Shown here: piece after piece, positions 19,043-27,157 of the stretch
Layout: each line of letters opens with the position of its first letter
Numbering within the stretch: position 1 is the first letter of the stretch
Origin: Alphaproteobacteria bacterium AO1-B
Lineage (GTDB): Bacteria; Pseudomonadota; Alphaproteobacteria; Rhizobiales; Stappiaceae
Direction: 5' to 3'
Assembly: GCA_001890945.1 (NCBI GenBank)
Contig: MLAX01000005.1
Span: forward strand, 248,001-312,000
DNA length: 64,000 nt
Notes under the pieces: generated by a model
What the model was told of the DNA's origin: nothing
Database searches by the model: none
Seen by the model: the letters and a program-made list of their open reading frames with translations, nothing else
Translations under genes and position numbers: made by a program

Positions 19043-19999
19043 ATGACACGCCGCATTGAAATCCTTGCTTATGACGCGGTCCAGGTGCTGGACATCACCG
19101 GGCCGATGCAGGTGTTTGCCTCGGCCAATGAACAGCTGGTCGCGGCCGGAAAACCCGCAGCCTATGAAATTGAAACGGTGTCGGCGACTTCTCCGGTGAA
19201 GAGTTCCAGCGGTCTTGCTCTTCTCGCAAATCCGTTGCCGGAAGACGTCAGCGCCATCGATACGCTTCTGGTTCCAGGCGGATACGGGATCGACCGCCTG
19301 TGTGAAGACGCGGATATTCTCGGCTGGCTGACCGCTCGGGCCGCCAATGCCCGGAGGATTGCTTCCGTGTGCAGTGGTGCGTTTCTGCTGGCGACAGCCG
19401 GATTTCTAGATGGCAAACAGGCCGCAACGCATTGGCAGCGGTGTGCCGAGTTCAAACGTAGGTTTCCGGAAGTCCGGCTGAAAGCCGATCCGATCTATGT
19501 TCAGGACGGCAGCATTTGGACGTCTGCAGGCGTGACGGCCGGAATAGATCTTGCCCTTGCTCTGGTTCAAGAAGATCTCGGCCGGGAACTGGCACTGCAA
19601 GTTGCCAGGCAGTTGGTCGTGTTTTTGAAACGTCCTGGCGGGCAATCCCAATTCAGTGCCGCGTTAACACTTCAAAACGACAGTGGCCGCTTTGATCAGC
19701 TGCATTCCTGGATGATCGAGAACCTCCAGAACCCTATTACCCTGAATGACATGGCCGAACAGGCGGTCATGAGCCCGCGCACACTGTCCCGTCACTATAA
19801 AAAGGAAACCGGCCGCAGCCCGATGCGCACTTTAGAAGAGTTGCGGCTCGATCAGGCCCGTCAGCTGCTTGAGCAGGACCGCCCGGTTGCGCAAGCTGCA
19901 AGCCGCAGCGGTTTCGGTACGGAAGAAACCCTACGGCAGGCGTTCCAGCGCCGGTTTGGTGTCAGTCCCCAGGCCTACCGGGAGCGTTTTTCGGGCTAA
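19043..19999 (+). CDS. GlxA-type AraC family regulator (DJ-1-like sensor plus HTH)
   Basis: The 318-residue protein has an N-terminal DJ-1/PfpI-like domain (residues 1-200; IASVCSGAFLLATAGFLDGK with the Cys elbow, then AATHWQRCAEF). A C-terminal AraC/XylS DNA-binding domain follows (about 215-318; ITLNDMAEQAVMSPRTLSRH and RSGFGTEETLRQAFQRRFGV). Family members regulate small-metabolite genes, for example arginine or choline-related catabolism. The divergent DJ-1/PfpI neighbour is the obvious candidate target. The ligand is unknown. Confidence 0.92.
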   Translation: MTRRIEILAYDAVQVLDITGPMQVFASANEQLVAAGKPAAYEIETVSATSPVKSSSGLALLANPLPEDVSAIDTLLVPGGYGIDRLCEDADILGWLTARAANARRIASVCSGAFLLATAGFLDGKQAATHWQRCAEFKRRFPEVRLKADPIYVQDGSIWTSAGVTAGIDLALALVQEDLGRELALQVARQLVVFLKRPGGQSQFSAALTLQNDSGRFDQLHSWMIENLQNPITLNDMAEQAVMSPRTLSRHYKKETGRSPMRTLEELRLDQARQLLEQDRPVAQAASRSGFGTEETLRQAFQRRFGVSPQAYRERFSG

Positions 20000-20223
20000 A
20001 CAACCGGGACGCTTTGGCCACAATCATGGAAACATGACCGGGTGAATTCGGGAAACACATGGTTTTCCAACTTGGGAATCACTACCGGAAAATCGAAACG
20101 CAAAGTTTCAAGACGAGATTGTTGTTTCCACCACAATCCCCGTTTTTCGCCTGAAATGTCCTAAATTTGATCAAGCTGTTAACTTTTTGAGGGCGGAAAT
20201 GGCCGATTTCTGCGGACAAAAGG
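20000..20223. other. Intergenic region with promoter elements for the small gene at 20.3 kb
   Basis: No gene is seen in this stretch between the GlxA-type regulator and the small protein. It is less GC-rich than the surroundings and contains a TTAAC half-site at 20179-20183, about 40 bp before the full TTAA-N7-TTAA box. Confidence 0.45.
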
Positions 20224-20238
20224 TTAACGTCTCGTTAA
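20224..20238 (+). promoter_or_regulatory. CtrA-type box TTAA-N7-TTAA
   Basis: The sequence is TTAA-CGTCTCG-TTAA, an exact match to the CtrA consensus spacing. It ends 60 bp before the start codon of the small protein at 20299, so it would lie in its promoter. CtrA is the cell-cycle/polarity master regulator of alphaproteobacteria. A single sequence match is suggestive, not proof. Confidence 0.6.
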
Positions 20239-20298
20239 ACTGGCACATGAGTTGCGAGGTCAGAGTGAGAGCCGCGATAAGCGTGCCATTCTGAGACA

Positions 20299-20646
20299 AT
20301 GAGGCGTCGAAACGTGCGAGTGAACCCTGTTACATCAACCGGCCGTGCCAATGTGAGGCGCAAGCGTCCCTCTGTCGGTGAGACGGAGAGCGAACGCAGA
20401 ACGGCCTTTTCTTCGCATGTGCCGGTTCCGCTCGAGCCGGTTCTTGAACGCAAGCAGGATGCTTTTGCGGGCCGGTATCGCCCGAATTCGATTTTCCTCG
20501 CTCACTTGATCGCCACCCGCGATGGGGAGCTTCAGGCAAGGTCCGGCAGGCAGACAGAACCCCTCACCGGGGTCAACACCTACCGGGCGACCGCTGCCCT
20601 TCCCCGCCAGCGGGGGGCCGGTCACGTCCTGAAGACGGAGCGGTGA
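20299..20646 (+). CDS. Small basic protein of unknown function
   Basis: The 115-residue product is Arg-rich and probably partly disordered. Its only ordered-looking part is the hydrophobic YRPNSIFLAHLIATRDG near residue 65, followed by a polar tail ending in NTYRATAALPRQRG. I recall short Rhizobiales proteins with a similar Y-R-P-x-x-x-F-L-A-x-L-I-A-T core but cannot name a family. Support for a real gene comes from the CtrA-type box upstream and the strong terminator 36 bp after the stop. The start lacks a clear ribosome-binding site, so an internal start is possible. There is no signal peptide or membrane span. Confidence 0.6.
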   Translation: MRRRNVRVNPVTSTGRANVRRKRPSVGETESERRTAFSSHVPVPLEPVLERKQDAFAGRYRPNSIFLAHLIATRDGELQARSGRQTEPLTGVNTYRATAALPRQRGAGHVLKTER

Positions 20647-20681
20647 GGTTTGACGTTTCCAGACGTACCACTGGACACCTT

Positions 20682-20710
20682 GGCCCGGAGCTTTTGCTCC
20701 GGGCCTTTTT
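20682..20710 (+). terminator. Rho-independent terminator
   Basis: GGCCCGGAGC-TTTT-GCTCCGGGCC is a perfect 10-bp stem followed by TTTTT. It ends the transcript of the small gene at 20299-20646. Confidence 0.92.
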
Positions 20711-20871
20711 CGTTTTTGGGGCGCATGCAAGTGGATCTCAGCAGAACGGTAAACTGTGACTGAAAACACAGTTTCATTTCGGGACAGGGTCTATTGTGAC
20801 CTTGGTTCCGGACAGAGCCCGGACCTCCGAACAGATTGGCCATGGACTGGCCCAAACCGGAGAAGATGCAA

Positions 20872-21186
20872 ATGCAAGTTCAACCGATCATCGCCATTCG
20901 GCCACCGAAAATCCGCCAGCGTCCGGCGGCGGATGTTCCCGCGGCCGGCGATCGCGAAACACGCGCACAGCCGGAATTTATTCCAACCAGCACAGAAGCT
21001 ACGCCAGCGGCTGTTGCCACACCGGTCGAAACCAGGCCCCATGCTTATTCCGAGCGCACCGCGCATCTGCTGATTACCCATCAGGCATATGCCCAAACAG
21101 CGCTTGACCGGTCGAACCAGATGGAAAGTTATGCCGCCGCCAACCGCTCCGCGGGTTCGGTGCCGAGCGTCTCTTTTTCTGTCTGA
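20872..21186 (+). CDS. Small protein of unknown function
   Basis: The 104-residue product begins MQVQPIIAIRPPKIRQRP. It has a Pro/Ala/Thr-rich, probably disordered middle and then a helical YSERTAHLLITHQAYAQTAL stretch near residue 63. The core loosely resembles the AHLIATRD part of the small protein just upstream. The start is chosen at the ATG 9 bp after GGAG; another in-frame ATG lies two codons earlier. No function is assigned. It sits after the terminator of the previous small gene, so it needs its own promoter. It ends 12 bp from the convergent multicopper oxidase gene. Confidence 0.55.
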   Translation: MQVQPIIAIRPPKIRQRPAADVPAAGDRETRAQPEFIPTSTEATPAAVATPVETRPHAYSERTAHLLITHQAYAQTALDRSNQMESYAAANRSAGSVPSVSFSV

Positions 21187-21198
21187 TCTTTCAGTGAC

Positions 21199-22584
21199 CT
21201 AGTCTTGAATTCTCAAGAAGCCGCCAAGCCCGGTTTTCTGGTGTTCGATCACGTGGCAATGAAAGGCCCAGTCGCCGGGATTGTCCGCGACAAGCGCGAC
21301 CTCCATCGTTTCTTCCTCAAGCAACAGAGCCGTGTCTGTGACGAGCGGCGGGAGTTTGCGTTTGTTGGATCGAAGCAGCTGAAACGAGACGCCGTGCAGG
21401 TGGATCGGATGCGCATTGGGCGATTCATTGCGCAACCGCAAGACATAGGATTTGCCGAGTTTCATCCGGGCCAACGGGTCTAGCGACCCCGGCACATCGC
21501 CTGGCCAGGCCTCGCGGTTGATCGACCAGAAGGTAAAGCCGAGAGACCCGCAAATACTCGCTTGAGGGGCATCCCCTTCTGGTGACCAGCCAAAGACAAA
21601 ATCGATGACTTCTGCATTGGCAAGGTCCGGTCTCGGGACCGGATTGGCTGGTAGAGCTTTGAGATCTGCCAGCTGGCGGTTGGCGCTTGTGCCCGTCGCC
21701 CTGAAGCGTGCCAGTGCCTTGTCACCATTCGGCCGGTGCAAGAACAGCGTGACGTCTTGGCCCTCCTCATCGGGAACCCTTAAGGCGACGTCGGCCCGCT
21801 GACCTGGAGACAACAGAATATTTTCTGCGGACATTGGTCCGGGGAGCGGATTGGAATCAAGCGCGATCACGTGAGCCACACCGCCTTCAACACCGAACGT
21901 TCCGACCCGCGTGACATCGGTCACGGCCAATCTCAGTCGCACCAGACTGCCTGCCGGCACCTCATAAACCGGATCAATCTGCCAATTGACCGTGGAGACT
22001 GTCCCATAGGTGCCGCCGCGCGCGGCGTTGCGGGCCTTGAACATTTCGATGAATTGACCATCACCGCCAAGACGGAAATCCCGGATATTGAGCGGAAGAT
22101 CCAGATCGAACCCCGGATCTTTCTCTTCTTCAACGATCAGGACACCGGTCAGGCCCCGGCCCATCTGCTCCAATGTGTTGCAATGCGGGTGGTACCAGAA
22201 GGTGCCTGCATCCGGCGGGGTAAGTTCATATCGAAAGGTTTGCCCGGCTTCGATCGGATGCTGAGTCAGATACGGCACGCCGTCCATCGCGTTGGCAATC
22301 CTGAGGCCGTGCCAGTGCACGATGCTTGCCTCATCCAGAGTGTTCTGAACGTCAATGACGGCCTTCTCGCCCCGTCGCATCCGCAAGACAGGCGGCGGAC
22401 CATCCGGAGCAAAACTCATCATGTCACGGGTGACGGTTCCCGGCAGAAGGCTGTGTTCATAGGGAGAGATGGTCAGCGTGTGATCTGGGCTACTGGAAGC
22501 GCGCGCTGCCAGTCCGCCAGCTGCAAAGGCCGCACTTGTCGCCGCTGATCCAAGCAGCAGCTCGCGCCGGGAAAGTCCCAACAT
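21199..22584 (-). CDS. Multicopper oxidase, Tat-exported
   Basis: The 461-residue laccase-like enzyme has a twin-arginine signal (SRRELLLGSAATSAAFAAGG). The copper sites are HWHG (about residue 90), FWYHPHC (about 130), HPIHLHG (about 405) and FHCHVIEHQKTGLGG near the end. The last motif supplies the T1 Cys and His with Leu in the axial position, as in higher-potential sites. There is no Met-rich insert, so it is unlike CueO. The substrate is unknown. The start is the second ATG of the frame, which has GGAG 8 bp upstream; the longer form would begin at 22605. It lies downstream of the codirectional gamma-glutamyltransferase. Confidence 0.92.
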   Translation of the reverse strand: MLGLSRRELLLGSAATSAAFAAGGLAARASSSPDHTLTISPYEHSLLPGTVTRDMMSFAPDGPPPVLRMRRGEKAVIDVQNTLDEASIVHWHGLRIANAMDGVPYLTQHPIEAGQTFRYELTPPDAGTFWYHPHCNTLEQMGRGLTGVLIVEEEKDPGFDLDLPLNIRDFRLGGDGQFIEMFKARNAARGGTYGTVSTVNWQIDPVYEVPAGSLVRLRLAVTDVTRVGTFGVEGGVAHVIALDSNPLPGPMSAENILLSPGQRADVALRVPDEEGQDVTLFLHRPNGDKALARFRATGTSANRQLADLKALPANPVPRPDLANAEVIDFVFGWSPEGDAPQASICGSLGFTFWSINREAWPGDVPGSLDPLARMKLGKSYVLRLRNESPNAHPIHLHGVSFQLLRSNKRKLPPLVTDTALLLEEETMEVALVADNPGDWAFHCHVIEHQKTGLGGFLRIQD

Positions 22585-22616
22585 CTTAGAATCTCCAAAA
22601 GTCATTGGCGCGTCCA

Positions 22617-22632
22617 GGTGCAGTTCTGCACC
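22617..22632. promoter_or_regulatory. Perfect inverted repeat upstream of multicopper oxidase
   Basis: GGTGCAG-TT-CTGCACC lies 33 bp before the oxidase start, in the 108-bp gap after the gamma-glutamyltransferase gene. It could be an operator or a small hairpin. No T-run follows on either strand, so it is not a standard terminator. Confidence 0.4.
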
Positions 22633-22692
22633 CGGACCGTGTTTCGCTCAAGGAGATTTACTGACGCAGGCTGCCCAGAGACATGCTCTGGA

Positions 22693-24288
22693 TCAATACC
22701 CTGCCGCGTGACCGTCTTTCCGCGGATCGGATCCTGCGGTGAGAACATGGCGTGCCTTGTCGATCATGATCGCCTGACTGCCGCCAATCGCGCCTTGGGC
22801 TGGTACAACCGTATGTCCAAGCGCCTTCAGGCCCTCAATTGTGGACGGCGGAACGAGCCGCTCGGCTTGCAAGGCGTGGGTTTCCAGATCGAAGAACATG
22901 CGGGGGAAGTCGATCGCCGCCTGCACATCCATGCCGTAATCGATGATGTTGGTCAGCAAATGCGCATGACCGCAGGCTTGATAATGGCCGCCCATGACGC
23001 CGAACGAGAGCCATGGAGCACCGTTTTTCAAGGCCACGGCTGGAATGATCGTGTGCATCGGACGCTTGCCGCCAGCGATGGAGTTGGCAAAGCCTGGTTG
23101 CGCTTTGAACGAGCGGCCTCGGCAATGCAGAAGGACGCCGCTTTCCGGTGCGACGATGCCGCTGCCGAAATCGCTGAACAGGGAATTGATGAAGGAGACC
23201 GACAATCCGTCCTTGTCGACAATGCTGAGGTAGATCGTGTCGGTCTGCGGCGCGAGGCTGGTCTCGGCAATGTCGGTCTGTCGTTTGTCGATGGAAATAC
23301 GCTGCGCAAGCTGATCGATGTAGTCTTCACCGATTAACCGGGTATGGCAGATGTCCATGTAGCCCGGGTCGGTAACATAGTGATCACGGACCGCATAGGC
23401 GAGGCGGGCGGCTTCCATTTCCAGGTGGAAGCGCTCGGTCCCGAACGGGTCGAGATTTTCAAGATGAAAGCGCTCCAGAATGCCCAGCATGATGAGCGCG
23501 ATGACGCCTTGACCGTTGGGCGGCAGCTCTGCAATCGCGTGGCCCTTGTACTCGCGGACAACCGGAGAAACGGCCGTTGTGTGGCAGGCGGCAAGGTCAT
23601 CGGTTGTCATGATGCCACCCTTGGCGGCCAGCGCACCAACGATGTCTTCTGCAATCGCGCCGGAATAGAAAGCGTCTGCCCCTTCATCGCCAATGGCTTC
23701 GAGTGTTGCCGCGAGATGCGGGTATTTCAGAACCTGGCCAATTTCGGGCGCGGCGCCCTTGACCAGATACCGGGCTGCGGAGACCGGATCAGCGGCCAGT
23801 TTGTCAACGTTCTTTAGCCAGTCGCTTGCAACGCGCGGTGCGACGGGGAAGCCATCCCGCGCATAGTCGATCGCCCGCTTGAACAGGGATTTGAACTGGC
23901 GGGTGCCGTGGGCTTTCAGGAGCGTTTCCCAAGCCCGGATTGCGCCCGGTACCGTGACTGCATGCGGCGAGGTGTCGGTGATTTCAGAAACGCCCAGCTC
24001 TGCAAGTTTTTCAGGGCTGGCTGCGCGCGGCGCCGCGCCAGAACCGTTGAAGCCGGTGAGCCGGCCGTCCGGCTCGGTGACGAGTGCAAAGCAATCACCG
24101 CCAATACCGGTCATATGTGGTTCAACAACAGCTTGGACGGCCGCAGCCGCAATGGCTGCATCAACGGCATTGCCACCATCTTGCAGTACTTCGATCGCGG
24201 CGCTAGTCGCCAGCGGATGGGAGGTCGCAACAGCAGCTTCTCGTGCAAATACCGGTGATCTGCCTGGTGCTTGAAAGTCCCGCTTCAC
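22693..24288 (-). CDS. Gamma-glutamyltransferase family protein
   Basis: The 531-residue Ntn-hydrolase begins with AREAAVATSHPLATSAAIEV and has GGNAVDAAIAAAAVQAVVEP. The autoprocessing site and nucleophile Thr fall in TDTIYLSIVDKDGLSVSFIN (about residue 357), followed by the GGKRPMHTIIPA and GVMGGHYQACGH regions of the small subunit. There is no signal peptide, so it looks cytoplasmic, as in the YwrD-like branch. It would hydrolyse or transfer gamma-glutamyl groups from glutathione or related amides. The GTG start follows GGGGGG by 6 bp. It may be cotranscribed with the oxidase downstream. Confidence 0.9.
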   Translation of the reverse strand: MKRDFQAPGRSPVFAREAAVATSHPLATSAAIEVLQDGGNAVDAAIAAAAVQAVVEPHMTGIGGDCFALVTEPDGRLTGFNGSGAAPRAASPEKLAELGVSEITDTSPHAVTVPGAIRAWETLLKAHGTRQFKSLFKRAIDYARDGFPVAPRVASDWLKNVDKLAADPVSAARYLVKGAAPEIGQVLKYPHLAATLEAIGDEGADAFYSGAIAEDIVGALAAKGGIMTTDDLAACHTTAVSPVVREYKGHAIAELPPNGQGVIALIMLGILERFHLENLDPFGTERFHLEMEAARLAYAVRDHYVTDPGYMDICHTRLIGEDYIDQLAQRISIDKRQTDIAETSLAPQTDTIYLSIVDKDGLSVSFINSLFSDFGSGIVAPESGVLLHCRGRSFKAQPGFANSIAGGKRPMHTIIPAVALKNGAPWLSFGVMGGHYQACGHAHLLTNIIDYGMDVQAAIDFPRMFFDLETHALQAERLVPPSTIEGLKALGHTVVPAQGAIGGSQAIMIDKARHVLTAGSDPRKDGHAAGY

Positions 24289-24424
24289 TGAATTCCCCCC
24301 ATGGCGGCTGGCGATTGTTTCCTATTGGCCGCAAATGCTTGTTGAATAAACACTCTATTCCATGCCGGGCTGCTCTGTTAGCAAGCTAGCAATCTTGGCC
24401 CGCACCTTAAGGAGAACGAGCTCA

Positions 24425-24856
24425 ATGCGCAAACTCACACTTTCAACCGCAGAGACCATCATTTCTGCCGCATTCGAAAAAGCAGCAGAACTTAGCCTGA
24501 AGCCATTGACGGTGGTGGTTCTGGATGCGGGCGGTCATGCGATTGCGCTGAAACGCCAAGACGGATCTTCCATCATGCGTCCGCAGATCGCAACCGGCAA
24601 AGCGGTTGGTGCACTGGCGGTGGGCACAGGCACACGCTGGCTCAACGCCAACGCAGAAACCCGTCCGCATTTTGTGAATGCCCTGAACGGGGCCTCCGGC
24701 GGAGCGATCATTCCGGTGCCGGGTGGCGTGCTGGTGAAAAACGAAGACGGTGAAACCCTCGGCGCCGTCGGCATCACCGGTGATACGTCCGAAAACGATG
24801 AAGCCTGTGCGGTCGCCGGCATTGAGGCCGTCAAACTTGTCGCAGACTGCGGCTGA
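24425..24856 (+). CDS. GlcG/HbpS family heme-binding-like protein
   Basis: This is a 143-residue single-domain protein of the GlcG/HbpS (DUF336) fold. LTVVVLDAGGHAIALKRQDG, then RPQIATGKAVGALAVG and GGAIIPVPGGVLVKNEDGE are hallmarks, and LGAVGITGDTSENDEACAVAGIEA is close to the C-terminus. Members bind heme or cobalamin, or occur in catabolic clusters without a proven role. GGAG lies 10 bp before the ATG; the longer frame upstream is not family sequence. It is divergent from the gamma-glutamyltransferase gene. Confidence 0.88.
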   Translation: MRKLTLSTAETIISAAFEKAAELSLKPLTVVVLDAGGHAIALKRQDGSSIMRPQIATGKAVGALAVGTGTRWLNANAETRPHFVNALNGASGGAIIPVPGGVLVKNEDGETLGAVGITGDTSENDEACAVAGIEAVKLVADCG

Positions 24857-24867
24857 TCAGATAAGCA

Positions 24868-24899
24868 AAAGCGGCAGTTCAGATGGACCGCCGCTTTTT
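24868..24899. terminator. Rho-independent terminator between the GlcG-like gene and phaR
   Basis: AAAGCGGC and GCCGCTTT flank a 14-base loop and are followed by TTTTTC on the plus strand; AAAA on the other side gives a weaker U-run for the convergent phaR. Confidence 0.7.
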
Positions 24900-24919
24900 C
24901 GTTTCAGAAAGAGATCCGA

Positions 24920-25504
24920 TCAGGGCTTGTCAGTCAGTTTGCTGATCGTCTTCTGCATTTCTTCCAGCTGCCGTTTCATGTCGTCCAGGTCGCTGGATTC
25001 TGGCTGCGCAGGTTTCTTGTCTGAACCCGCCGCTGCAGCTGCCGAACCTTCACCAGTCGGAAACGGCATGAACATTTTCATCGCCCGCTCAAACATTTCC
25101 GTATTGCGCTTGACCTGATCTTCAATGGCGTCGAAGGCGGTCGCGCCGAAAGCTTCACTCATCTGGGCGCGCAGTTTTTCCTGTTCCTTGGTCAGCGAAG
25201 TCATGGAGTATTCCAGATAGCTGGGCACGAGGCCCTGCATGCTGTCTCCATAAAATCCGATCAGCTGCCGAAGGAAGGATACAGGCAGAAGGTTCGTTCC
25301 TTTTGCTTCTTGCTCAAATATGATCTGGGTCAGAACAGACCGGGTGATGTCGTCCCCGGACTTGGCATCATAAACGACAAAATCTTCCTCCCCCTTCACC
25401 ATCACCGCAAGATCCTCAAGGGTCACATAGGTGCTGGTGCCGGTATTGTAGAGCCGCCGGTTGGCGTATTTCTTGATGATTGTCGGCTCGCTGGTCTTGG
25501 CCAT
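24920..25504 (-). CDS. phaR: Polyhydroxyalkanoate synthesis repressor PhaR
   Basis: The 194-residue protein has the PHB/PHA regulator DNA-binding domain at its N-terminus (IIKKYANRRLYNTGTSTYVT, then LEDLAVMVKGEEDFVVYDAK), the PHB accumulation region (ILEQ-like ITRSVLTQIIFEQEAKG; FLRQLIGFYGDSMQ) and an Ala-rich linker before a C-terminal helix. PhaR binds PHB granules and represses phasin and its own gene until polymer forms. It is divergent from phaA-phaB, which supports joint control of PHB metabolism. The PHB synthase gene phaC is not in the window. Confidence 0.96.
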   Translation of the reverse strand: MAKTSEPTIIKKYANRRLYNTGTSTYVTLEDLAVMVKGEEDFVVYDAKSGDDITRSVLTQIIFEQEAKGTNLLPVSFLRQLIGFYGDSMQGLVPSYLEYSMTSLTKEQEKLRAQMSEAFGATAFDAIEDQVKRNTEMFERAMKMFMPFPTGEGSAAAAAGSDKKPAQPESSDLDDMKRQLEEMQKTISKLTDKP

Positions 25505-25818
25505 CGGATGGTTCCGCCTTTCATTCCGCAGCTGCGCGCCTGCAGTGGCTGTTTATCTATTGACGACAATGTCTTCGCAGACCTGTCATCTCCTCCGACT
25601 ATGAGACTAAGCCAATCGTATTGTCTCGTGCCAGCCTTTTTATGTGCAGTGACGAAAGGATAATGCCGCAACAGCGAAAACAACACCGTCATAGGGGTTG
25701 TCACGGTTGACACACTACCCGCTGCAAGTTCTAGTCCCTTCATCGTCACGGTTCAGGGAGGCCGTGAAAGAGGTCACCCATCCAAGGCCAACAGACGGCC
25801 AGAAGTTTGGAGAGTAAT
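25505..25818. promoter_or_regulatory. phaR-phaA divergent control region with TGC/GCA palindromes
   Basis: The 314-bp gap has no gene. Close to the phaR start are GCAGCTGC (25528-25535) and CTGCAG (25540-25545), which together place CTGC and GCAG elements in the phaR 5' region. PhaR proteins of alphaproteobacteria bind TGC-rich CTGC/GCAG-type sites, so this is a candidate autoregulatory operator. The phaA ribosome-binding site GGAGAG is at 25809-25814. Confidence 0.4.
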
Positions 25819-27000
25819 ATGAGCGCTTCCACCGACGTTGTTATTGTCAGTGCGACCCGCACCCCGGTTGGGTCTTTCAATGGATCTTTCGCAAACACGC
25901 CAGCACATGAGCTTGGAGCGCATGTCATCAAGGCTGCTCTGGAGCAGGCCAAGGTCGATGGCGCGGATGTGGATGAGGTTGTGTTCGGACAGGTTCTGAC
26001 CGCCGGACAGGGCCAAAACCCGGCGCGGCAGGCTGCGATTGCCGCTGGCATTCCCGACGGCGCAACAGCGTGGGGCCTCAATCAGGTGTGCGGTTCAGGT
26101 CTTCGCACCGTTGCGATTGCAGCGCAGCAAATCCAGACCGGTGATGCGACCGTCATGATCGCAGGTGGTCAGGAAAACATGACTATGTCGCCGCACTGCG
26201 CTCCGATGCGTGCCGGCTACAAAATGGGCGACTACAAGATGGTCGACACCATGATCAAGGACGGCTTGTGGGACGCGTTCAACGGCTACCATATGGGCCA
26301 GACCGCAGAGAACGTTGCCGAGAAATGGCAGATCACGCGTGAGCAGCAGGACGAGTTCGCCGTTGCCTCCCAGAACAAGGCGGAAGCTGCCCAGAAGGCC
26401 GGCAAGTTCAAGGACGAGATCACCCCGTTCACTGTGAAGACCCGCAAGGGCGACATCGTTGTCGAGGATGACGAGTACATCCGCCATGGGGCGACAATCG
26501 ACGCCATGCAAAAGCTTCGCCCGGCCTTTAACAAGGAAGGCACCGTGACCGCTGCGAACGCGTCGGGCATCAATGACGGCGCCGCAGCCCTTGTTGTCAT
26601 GAGCGCTGCGGAAGCTGAAAAGCGCGGCCTCACCCCGCTTGCCAAGATCGCCTCTTGGGCCACAGCCGGTGTTGACCCGACCATCATGGGCTCCGGTCCG
26701 ATCCCGGCCTCGCGCAAAGCGCTGGAAAAAGCCGGCTGGTCCGCGGAAGAGCTGGATCTGGTGGAAGCCAATGAAGCGTTCGCTGCTCAGGCATGTGCGG
26801 TCAACAAGGACATGGGCTGGAACCCGGACATCGTCAACGTCAACGGCGGTGCCATCGCGATCGGTCACCCGATCGGAGCGTCCGGTGCCCGCATTCTCTG
26901 CACCTTGCTGCACGAGATGGTACGCCGCGACGCCAAGAAAGGCCTTGCCACGCTCTGCATCGGCGGCGGCATGGGCGTTGCCATGTGCCTGGAGCGCTAA
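25819..27000 (+). CDS. phaA: Acetyl-CoA acetyltransferase (beta-ketothiolase) PhaA
   Basis: The 393-residue thiolase condenses two acetyl-CoA to acetoacetyl-CoA. The acyl-accepting Cys is in [20 protein letters not shown] (about residue 90), the His in [19 protein letters not shown] (about 349) and the second Cys in [11 protein letters not shown] (about 379). The start is the ATG with GGAGAG 4 bp upstream; four codons of open frame precede it. It is followed 157 bp later by phaB and divergent from phaR, which marks it as the PHB biosynthetic thiolase. Confidence 0.97.
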   Translation: MSASTDVVIVSATRTPVGSFNGSFANTPAHELGAHVIKAALEQAKVDGADVDEVVFGQVLTAGQGQNPARQAAIAAGIPDGATAWGLNQVCGSGLRTVAIAAQQIQTGDATVMIAGGQENMTMSPHCAPMRAGYKMGDYKMVDTMIKDGLWDAFNGYHMGQTAENVAEKWQITREQQDEFAVASQNKAEAAQKAGKFKDEITPFTVKTRKGDIVVEDDEYIRHGATIDAMQKLRPAFNKEGTVTAANASGINDGAAALVVMSAAEAEKRGLTPLAKIASWATAGVDPTIMGSGPIPASRKALEKAGWSAEELDLVEANEAFAAQACAVNKDMGWNPDIVNVNGGAIAIGHPIGASGARILCTLLHEMVRRDAKKGLATLCIGGGMGVAMCLER

Positions 27001-27157
27001 GACGGCTTACCCGAAAGTCTGAAACCATAGAGAGGTTTCTTTGACATTGGTCATGGTTGGGCAGGAGGCGCCCTGCCATGACTACATCCCGGAATAGACT
27101 TGTAATGAACTCAAACGTGCCGGAAAGGCCGTAGAGGGGAAACCAGGAGGGGAATAC

